A stretch of 39,420 nt of DNA, taken from Irineochytrium annulatum (taxonomy: Eukaryota; Chytridiomycota; Chytridiomycetes; Chytridiales; Chytridiaceae). Positions 32,401-39,420 of this stretch are shown piece after piece. The translations under genes were made by a program, and so were the position numbers. The notes under the pieces are model-generated. The model worked only from the letters and a program-made list of their open reading frames with translations, was not told the DNA's origin and did no database searches. Every line of letters begins with the position of its first letter. Positions within the stretch are counted from its first letter, which is position 1. The stretch is taken from positions 1 through 39,420 of the forward strand of contig JADGJL010000123.1 in NCBI GenBank assembly GCA_027600665.1. The letters run 5' to 3'.

Positions 32401-35400
32401 TGTGGAAGACTTTCTGAGGTTTTTGATAACAATTCTGTCGGAAAGATCGATTCTTCTGAGGACTTCCATTGACGCACAGTTACGTCGAGAAATCATCCAC
32501 GTGCTCGCTTTGCATACCAACGGGGCTCCGTTCTCCAAAATCACCGAAAATCTGCCGCAGCGGCTTTCGAGGGAAGCCCCTTTGACCCCTAATAGGGATA
32601 CCGTTCTTTTCGGACCGCTTGCGCCGTCTGCAGGCGTTGAAGAGATTCTAAAGAGCTTGACCACCTTCCGATTTCCCGAGAACTCTTCGGATACGGGTCG
32701 CTACGAGCTGAAGGATGAATTTTACGCCGAGGTTGATTCATGGTTTTATCATTACAGCCCTACGCAGCAGGCTGAGGCAGAGGCAAATCTCTCTCAAAGG
32801 GGCAAGAAAGTATTGGGGAGCACAATTGCGGATGACGTTTTTTTGCGAGCGGCTATTACTGGCCAGGAGATAGTGGAATTCGACCAAATAGTCGCTTTGA
32901 GGGTCCGACCTCCAGTTTTGCCACGGATACCCATAACTTCCGGCTTCAATGGGTTGGATTTTCTCTTTGGAAGTATGTCGATTACCCGCATTTTGTTCTT
33001 CGGATATTATAATGTGTTACGAGTCGACTCGCCCACATTTAGTGACAAAATCCTATCCTCGCTGGTGCACTTGACTCTAATGGCTGTTGAATTTGAGTTA
33101 AATAACGGACCCGCTTCTTCTGCGTCATCTTGCTTAAAGTTAATTGGAGACCTTAGCATTAACGTAAACGAGTCTAAAGGGATTTTCACCTCCACACTTC
33201 TCGGCCTCATTCTTGAAGTTTTGAATCGTTCTGCGCACGAAGCACGCTTTAAGGAGCACGTAGATCGCCTTGCTTATGTTGTTATACAAGTGGCGAACGC
33301 TGGCGGGCATTCGGCGAAATTAGAAATCAGCTCTTGGAGGGATCTTCAGCAGTCTAAACTTCAAGCTGAGGATGCGAACATACAAGCGCGTCTGAAAGAA
33401 GAGCAGGGTATACGAAAGGCTGCGGCGAAGAAACGTCAAGCTGAGATGCTAGCTGCCGTTGCGAAGCAGCAACAAGCCTTCATGGACAACTTTGCGGACG
33501 ACGAAGATTTTATTCACGAAAACGACGCAGTAATGAGTGATGACATTTCTGGTTTTTCGAATAATGCCGTCCCGAACGAGCGCTATTGGGAGTTTCCTAA
33601 AGGCAGTTGCATTGTTTGTCAAGAGGACCTCAACTCTTCGAAGGCGTTTGGCATTCTAGGCTTGATGCAACTATCACGCATTGAAGCAACTCGACCAGTG
33701 CATATGGAAGATAAGGACGCCATTGCGTCTATCCTAGCGTATGGAGATTCATTGGATATCGAGAAAACTCAACATGCAACGCACCTGCCTCGCTTGCAAG
33801 AGCCCTACAAAACTAATGAGAAAATGGATGGGCAAATTTACACCTCGTCGTGCGGCCACCTAATGCATATCGACTGCTTTGATATATACAAGTCGTCTAT
33901 CCAGGCCCGCCATGCTCGAAGAGTTAATACCCCTTCTCCTTTCTTCCCAGAGAACATTGCCCGGCATGAATTCCTCTGTCCACTTTGCAAGACTTTAGGC
34001 AATTGCATTTTCCCGTTGTTGTCGGACAGGTGGAAGGAAAACGTCAACTGGGCTGGATCTGGCTACACGAGTGGCGCTACGGTTATACCAGAGGGAAAAG
34101 GAGGCAGTCAGAACACAGTTGCTTCACTGAGCCCTTGGTGGCAAAGTCGGGGGCACAAGGCTGTTGAAAGAGCGAGGGTAAGTTGCCCAAAACCTTCGGA
34201 AGGTGATATCGATCCGCGTGCGTTCAGCAGCGAATCTCAGGCGGTTGGGCGGCTATACCTGAACTTACACGCATTATATCCACCCGAGGACATTCCGCAG
34301 CTAAATGACGCTGCAACCTCGCTCCCTCCCCTCGACCAAGTGGCTTCGCTGCCTCCCCACCTGTCAAAACAAGCCATTCATGCAATTAGCATACTGAATC
34401 GGGTTTCGCCGACGATTGAAAGCATTAACGAGGATTACGGGCCAAATCTTTCATCGCTCTTACACGATACGATTTGTGGAATCGAGAGGGCGGAGAGGGG
34501 GGTTGCGTTTAAAAGTACCTCGTCGTTCAGGGCAGATTGTGGACGCTTAGGCTTCAAGCGAATTGACGTGCTCGAGTCCCTGAACATGACCTCACAAGCG
34601 CTTTTGCGGACTCTCATAGACTTGTCCTTGAAACTCAGCGATGCTTCCAGGCAACTTGGCGCTTCCGCTCTAGTTGATACGGTCAGAATCCAGCGCGTTA
34701 TGGGGTTTGTTTTTCCGCTAAAGGAGTTGCAAATGGACGACAGACAACAAGTCGAGGATCCCTTTCGGTGTCTAGTCACCCTTTCTCTCTGCACCGAATT
34801 TGCGAACGAACTAGATTTGGAGGAAGATGTTTTCGCATTAGTTGCCATTCTATGGATTCTTGAGGCGACCAGGATATGGTTAGGGCTTTTGGACTCGTAT
34901 TGGCGTGGCGATTCCTGGACTCTAGAGAAGGATTACAACATACCTTTACCGAAAGTAGATGGTAATCGGACTTTTTTGACAGCGAGAAGTCTGACTTTTT
35001 TCCGAGCTTAGATCGAAGAGCTATGGCGAGTTTTTCGCTATGGATATTTGCCCTTTTGAGTGTTGACGAGGCAACTGCGGTGGCCATTGTAGAATCAATC
35101 GACTTTAAATATTTCATGGCTTTGTTTAGGTCGCTGGCATTACCATTCCTTCGGAAGTCTACAATCCTGATCTATGCGCGATATGGAATCGTTTCTCCGT
35201 CGGGGTCGGTTGGGTTTGGATACGAGAACCCGATTGAAGAAGATTTCAATTCGAGCTTGTCGAGCGAGTTTGAGCATTTAATGGCGTACCTGCGGCTACC
35301 CCCGTTACACGTCATATCAGGAGGAGGGACAAAAGATTTTGTGGAGGATACACTAGCAAAAGCCGTTGAAGCGTGGAGGGGAAGAATATTTGATAGGGAG

Positions 35401-36026
35401 TGCCGTCGGCCGTCCTATCGTAATTTTTCCGGATCAATGGTGTTGCCGCGGGCGATACAATTTACACATCCCAGTGCGTTCCAGCTGATTCAACTACCGC
35501 ACCGCCTGGAGTCACTTTTCGAGGAGTCTTTCAGAAAAGTGTGCGCAAATTGCAACAAGACGATAGCGGAGCCGGCGATCTGCCTGATTTGCGGCACCTA
35601 TGTGTGTTCACAAAGCTTCTGCTGCATTGTTGACAACAAAGGGGAATGCAATAATCACATGTACCGCTGCGGAGGCGAAAGTGGGATGTATTTATTGGTG
35701 AAGAAGTTTCAAGTTTTGTTACTCCATGGTGACGAGTCAGCGGGCGATGGTGGAGATGATGAATATGGATATACGAAGGGTGCGATAAAGGACCCACCTT
35801 ACCTGGATTCTCATGGAGAAGTCGATCTGCACTTGAGGTGAGGGTCGACACCCGTGACACATATTTACGTCGGTGCAGGAAGGGCCGAATGCAGTTTCTC
35901 CATCCTGCAAGGTACGAGGAGTTACGACGAATTTGGGTAAGGCACGGAATTCCGAATTTCGTTGCGCGAACCGTCGAAAGCGCGTCGTACGGGTATGTCG
36001 CGGAGGGCTCGTTAATTTGGCACTAA
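29451..36026 (+). CDS. UBR1: UBR1-type N-recognin, E3 ubiquitin ligase
   Basis: RING E3 ligase of the Arg/N-degron pathway. Exons 29451-29767, 29809-30043, 30090-30392, 30443-30529, 30571-30937, 30984-34961, 35012-35837, 35879-36026 give 2086 residues (yeast Ubr1 1950). UBR box at residues ~88-160 with the Cys/His zinc pattern (CGHVF, CALDPTCVFCYKCF, HEGHE, GGCCDCGDAEAW) for basic N-degrons; ClpS-like domain at ~243-325 (YACILWNDESHSFLD) for bulky hydrophobic N-degrons. The middle has SVQLFTVPTIAAYI, YPLRLEIFLWQIHANLWVR and YELKDEFYAEVDSWFYHYS. A helical basic segment precedes the RING-H2 at ~1311-1442 (CIVCQEDL ... TSSCGHLMHIDCF ... FLCPLCKTLGN). The C-terminal cap is at ~1939-2010 (CANCNKTIAEPAICLICGTY). 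The last exons are needed for the conserved HPARYEELRRIWVRHGIP tail. Both degron pockets appear intact. Confidence 0.95.
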
Positions 36027-36146
36027 CTCGCGCACTAGGATGGCATGGGTGACCTTTTAAAGAAATCTATACCTCCACATCAGCAACAGTATGATTATCT
36101 CTGCTTGTGTATTTTTTTCATGCATGTGTATCTGTTTGCAAATTTG
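36027..36146. other. Convergent gap between UBR1 and NAR1
   Basis: 120 bp between convergent stop codons, AT-rich. No canonical AATAAA was seen on either strand here, so 3' ends probably use variant signals or overlap the neighbouring gene. Confidence 0.4.
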
Positions 36147-37984
36147 TCACCACGATGTAGCTATGGGTACCCCCTCTTGCAACTTCGCAACTGCATGATA
36201 CTGCGTGTGAAGCATCTTTTTGCTTACATCACTTCCTACACCGCCCAACCACTCGCTGCGTAATTATATTCAGATGCTATTGCGTCACCATACCACGCAC
36301 CTGTAGAGTCGAGCGACATCCGCACTTTCCTCTGGAAACTGGACGCCTTGATCCCTGCTCACCGAACGATAAGCTGCCTCCGCCACTGCGATAAACGCCT
36401 TCGACACTGGCGTTTTATCACCACCGGCCAAATTCTCCGGTTTCAACTGTCCTCCCCCGTTGATGCAGCCAGATGGGCAAGCCATAATCTCCACGAAATC
36501 GTGGTCAGGAGCCGCCGATGCGCCCGCTAGGCGCGCCCCTCTTCCCCGGATTGGGCCGCCGCCCGCCGCATTCGGCCGCTTAACCTTCCGCACCAAGTTC
36601 TGAATGTTCCTGAATCCGTACGCGGCGGCGAACTTGAGAACTTCCTTCCCGTCAACGATGAGGATGACGTCGTAGTAATCAGGGTTCCTCCCGGCGCGGA
36701 TGTGGACGTTGTTCGACCCATGCTCAACATCCGAGGGGCTTAGAACAACTCCAAACAGTTCCTTCGCAGCGTATCGGAAAATATAGCTCAAATATCCCCC
36801 CGAGGACGAGCCTTCCGAGCCATAAAGCACAGGCAAGCCGTGTGATGACGGTCCGGCCTTCGTAAACCTGCATCCATATTACCAAGCGGTTGAACCGACA
36901 TATCTTACAATTCCGGCAGGTCTCCTTCGGGCAAGTCCGAAAGCGTTGTGTTGTGTTCTTTCAGAACCCTCTCTAACTCCCCAGTTGTAAGCACGGTGTC
37001 TACATCCCTCGTCCGATACACATCGTTATAAAAATCACTCCGCGACGCCTCCAGCTTCTTGTCGTAGCAAGGCATCACGGATATGTGATATATCTTGTCC
37101 GGGTCAAGTGCCAGCCTTCCACCCAGGTATGACTTCACGATGCTGCCCATGATTTGTTGCGGGGATTTGGTGGTCGATATATACGGTAGAATATGCCCGT
37201 ATGTTTTTTCCGCGTAACATATCCAGCCTTAAAGGGAAGTCAACACCCCACAAGTAGGAGATAGAGGTCAACCTGGACACGCACTCGCCAACATGGGCAG
37301 AATTCCTTCAGACGTCCCCGCAAACTCCCTCTCCCTATACCGCCGAACAAACTCCCTCGCGCTCTCCAGCAGAGAAAAGTCCCTTGCGAACGCGGCGTCA
37401 ATGACATGGTGAATCCCTAGGGCAGACAGGAACTTTACAAGGCGGCGGTGCACGGACTCGATTGTCACGTTGTACTTGGCAGCGAAGGATGCTCGAGACT
37501 GCGGGGACAATGATACAACGACGGTTTTCGTTAAATGATCTTGGTTCGACGCCTTAAGCGCTGCATTATCCGACAAGACCTTATACAGGTCGTGGTGTGA
37601 CTGCGAGGAAACCAGAATGCTCTCCGCAGACGTAACACACCCGCTGCCAGACGTTAGTTCAGCCATAATAAGAGCGTGTTACCTGCATGCAAGGCAGTCG
37701 TTCAACGTGATGGATGCGGTTTCGAGCAAGGTTGCTTCTCCGTCCTTGCTGACCTCGTAGTACTTGCCCGTATTTGAGTCAACCCTTATCTCCTGCGCCG
37801 GAATGAGAGCAAGACACCAGAGCGAGACGAACCGCATCGGCAGGCGCTCCGGAGGTCTTCTTAACCTCCACAGGCTTGATGCATGCCTGATCACGGTTGA
37901 TAATGGCATTGTAAGGCCTCAGCGTACCTGGGACGGGCCAAGGTAGTCGTTCAGGTCGGATACTTGCAGCACGGAGGAGAACAT
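36147..37984 (-). CDS. NAR1: NAR1, cytosolic Fe-S assembly factor (iron-only hydrogenase-like)
   Basis: Nar1/NARFL (CIAO3) links early and late steps of cytosolic iron-sulfur protein assembly. Exons 37984-37928, 37886-37833, 37792-37683, 37643-37273, 37227-36909, 36867-36301, 36255-36147 give 528 residues. The N-terminus is [20 protein letters not shown]-terminal cluster ligands are Cys21 and CLACSGC (Cys70, 73, 76). H-cluster-type ligands are Cys in LASACPGWICYAE (~196), [12 protein letters not shown] (~251), and [13 protein letters not shown] (~434, 438). Also seen: [44 protein letters not shown] and [19 protein letters not shown]. The final exon supplies [17 protein letters not shown], so the open frame running past 36300 is intronic read-through, not the true end. 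All ligands are conserved, suggesting a functional protein. The start gives a typical short N-terminus. Confidence 0.95.
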
Positions 37985-39420
37985 TGTGGAGTCGCTCAAC
38001 TTGCGTGGCTTGTATTTTCAAAGACGAGATCACTTGAAACGGATGCGATAAGATGACAATCTTTTGCTTTGGGGAGAGAGCATCTGCCGGACGGTCTGTC
38101 GGAGGAAGTATCTTCAAGGCACCTTTCTGTGCTTCATTGACACGCGTCGACGGATCCAAAGACAATTGTTGCTGACAAGCCTCATCGCACGCCTCTACTT
38201 ACATATTGTCTGCCTATTCAAAATGTAGTGGGCATCTCTCCGTCAGCCTACTCCGGCATTGCCAGCTAAAGCATACTAGAACCGGCTTCGCTTCGCCCTT
38301 TCCATTGGCAGGGCAACCTCAGCTGGCACCGAATCACCAGCACCGTTGGACAGGGCCATAGCCGCATGAGCCTCCTTCGCGAACGACAATCTGGTGACCC
38401 GTCGCGGCGACGCAGCTCATCGTTAACGAAAGGAGGGTCTCGTGTTAGTCTTGATAACTAAAAAAATGAAATCGCGTTGGTTCCCGTCCACAGTACATGT
38501 ACCATCTTGTCAGATTTCGGAATGCATTTTGCTAAGAGGACAACCCCTGTTCTAGTTAATTTGAAGTATGGGTTGTTACGGCAACACTTAAGCTGCTCGC
38601 ACGACGACATGTGTTGAGGCGCCTACGTGACTCACTCTTGGCAATGGCACACTTGTAAGTAACCTCTATTTGCAGCTTGCACGCCGATCCGCGTCGTTGC
38701 AGCCACCCAGAACCTTCAAATGGCCGCCGAAACCCTGTGCGCCCCAACCCTTCTGCAAGAACGACCTTAAACTTTTGCACTTTCCCCATGATAGTCTTCA
38801 TCCAGCACCCAGTAATTGCGAATAAAGTTGCTAGCAAAAAGGTATATCACCTAAGCCCAGATTTACGCCCCAAAAAGCCGGTAGCAACCATCATCCAGAA
38901 GTACGGAATCAAGAAAGTGTTCAACACGGTCGTGTAAAGCGGCGGCCCATCTGGATGCGGTAAGTTCCGTTCTCCTCACGCCTAATTGGTCAACGCCACT
39001 CGGCACCCATCCACATCCTGCACACGTTGCGCCCACTGCCCTCCGCTTAACAACACCCATTGTCGCCGCGATTGTTAAAGAGCCGCCACCAGCGCCATCG
39101 CATTCTGAAAGCGGAGGGGAACGATATGCATCTCATCACCCATCTTCATAAGCCTTTGCCGTAAGGTTCGCGATGGTACGGAACGGTACAGTTTTGGTAC
39201 GGTTTTCAATTTTGGTTAAAAATGACCGCCTTCCTGGTTCCGTTCCGCCGTACCTCGGTGCGGAATAAGCCAATTCCAGTTCCTTACTATCGGGACCGGC
39301 AAAATATATTCTAATTTCTGGTTCCGCATTTGTGGAATGCTTCTATCGCTCTTGTTCGTCCTCGGAGGGTTGCTTGAGCGAGTCCCGACGCGTGTCCGAA
39401 GGTGAAGTGTCGGTGGAGTG
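37985..39420. other. Gene-poor right end, NAR1 promoter and unassigned sequence
   Basis: 1,436 bp with no gene I can support. The first few hundred bases are presumably the NAR1 promoter. Short open frames on both strands near 38560-38940 overlap each other, lack good ATG/splice contexts and match no family I know. From about 39165 the sequence becomes rich in GGTACGG/GTTCCG words (see repeat). A gene could start beyond the right edge. Confidence 0.4.
39175..39254. repeat. Imperfect inverted repeat built of GGTACGG/GTTCCG words
   Basis: Left arm GGTACGGAACGG (39175-39186) is matched by right arm CCGTTCCGCCGTACC (39240-39254), which is its reverse complement with a 3-nt CCG insertion. A 53-nt spacer contains another GGTACGG copy (39196-39202), and GGTTCCG recurs further right. 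It resembles a small non-autonomous repeat or a dispersed low-complexity element, but no transposase, TSD or boundary is visible. Confidence 0.5.

Noticed and set aside
34961..35012. Apparent frameshift in UBR1 near a T6 run
   Set aside because: A normal 50-nt GT-AG intron (34962-35011, phase 1) joins the two frames, so no indel is needed.
36285..36300. NAR1 ending at the stop just inside 36285
   Set aside because: That end is intron read-through; a GT-AG intron (36300-36256) leads to a final exon with the conserved HTQYHAV motif.
38677..38937. Plus-strand open frame ending IIQKYGIKKVFNTVV
   Set aside because: It opens with a non-ATG codon, its first ATG leaves only 49 residues, no splice structure extends it, and I know no matching family.
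1..39420. Search for CRISPR-like arrays, rRNA, transposase or reverse-transcriptase ORFs and virus-like genes
   Set aside because: No regularly spaced direct repeats and no such protein motifs were seen in any frame.

Overview
The window comes from a nuclear genome of a flagellated (zoosporic, chytrid-like) fungus. Three things point there: many very short spliceosomal introns (mostly 38-60 nt, GT-AG with CTRAY-like branch points), fungal-type neighbours (ARB1, SQT1/AAMP, UBR1, NAR1, an AIM18/AIM46-like protein), and two proteins typical of flagellate or early-diverging opisthokonts: an axonemal inner-arm dynein intermediate chain (DNAI3/WDR63) and a full-length five-TOG XMAP215. The exact phylum cannot be fixed from the sequence alone. 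Exon boundaries were worked out by hand from splice signals, reading phase and remembered family sequence patterns; no alignment was run.

Layout. 1-1799 (-): 5' half of the DNAI3/WDR63 gene, running off the left edge. 1963-2607 (+): small F-box-like protein. 2982-4274 (-): acidic disordered protein with a degenerate 13-residue tandem repeat. 4995-8076 (+): five-exon alpha/beta hydrolase with a GHSMGG elbow. 8614-10821 (-): unrecognised membrane-anchored protein. 11106-11643 (+): WKF-domain (C7orf50-like) protein. 11660-13291 (-): acidic SANT-domain protein. 13370-20603 (+): XMAP215/ch-TOG/Stu2 orthologue with about 22 exons. 21109-23069 (-): ARB1 (ABCF ATPase). 23368-24330 (-): mitochondrial chalcone-isomerase-like protein. 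24693-26132 (-): SQT1/AAMP WD-repeat protein. 26242-29244 (+): amino-acid/auxin permease-family transporter with a long C-terminal extension. 29451-36026 (+): UBR1 N-recognin. 36147-37984 (-): NAR1. 37985-39420: no gene I can support; it holds an imperfect inverted repeat.

The genes are mostly unrelated housekeeping functions: axoneme, microtubule polymerisation, ribosome assembly (ARB1, SQT1 and probably the WKF protein), N-degron proteolysis and cytosolic Fe-S assembly. They are packed into divergent pairs sharing short promoters (78, 109, 163, 284 and 720 bp between start codons) and convergent pairs with short or overlapping 3' ends (as little as 16 bp between stop codons). I see no operon, CRISPR array, transposon ORF, rRNA or tRNA, and no convincing novel multi-gene system. 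The most interesting signals are single-gene anomalies: a Glu-to-Gln change at the catalytic Walker B position of ARB1 NBD1, a homology-supported 1-nt frameshift in XMAP215, GC-AG and about 30-nt introns, and the five-TOG architecture in a fungus.
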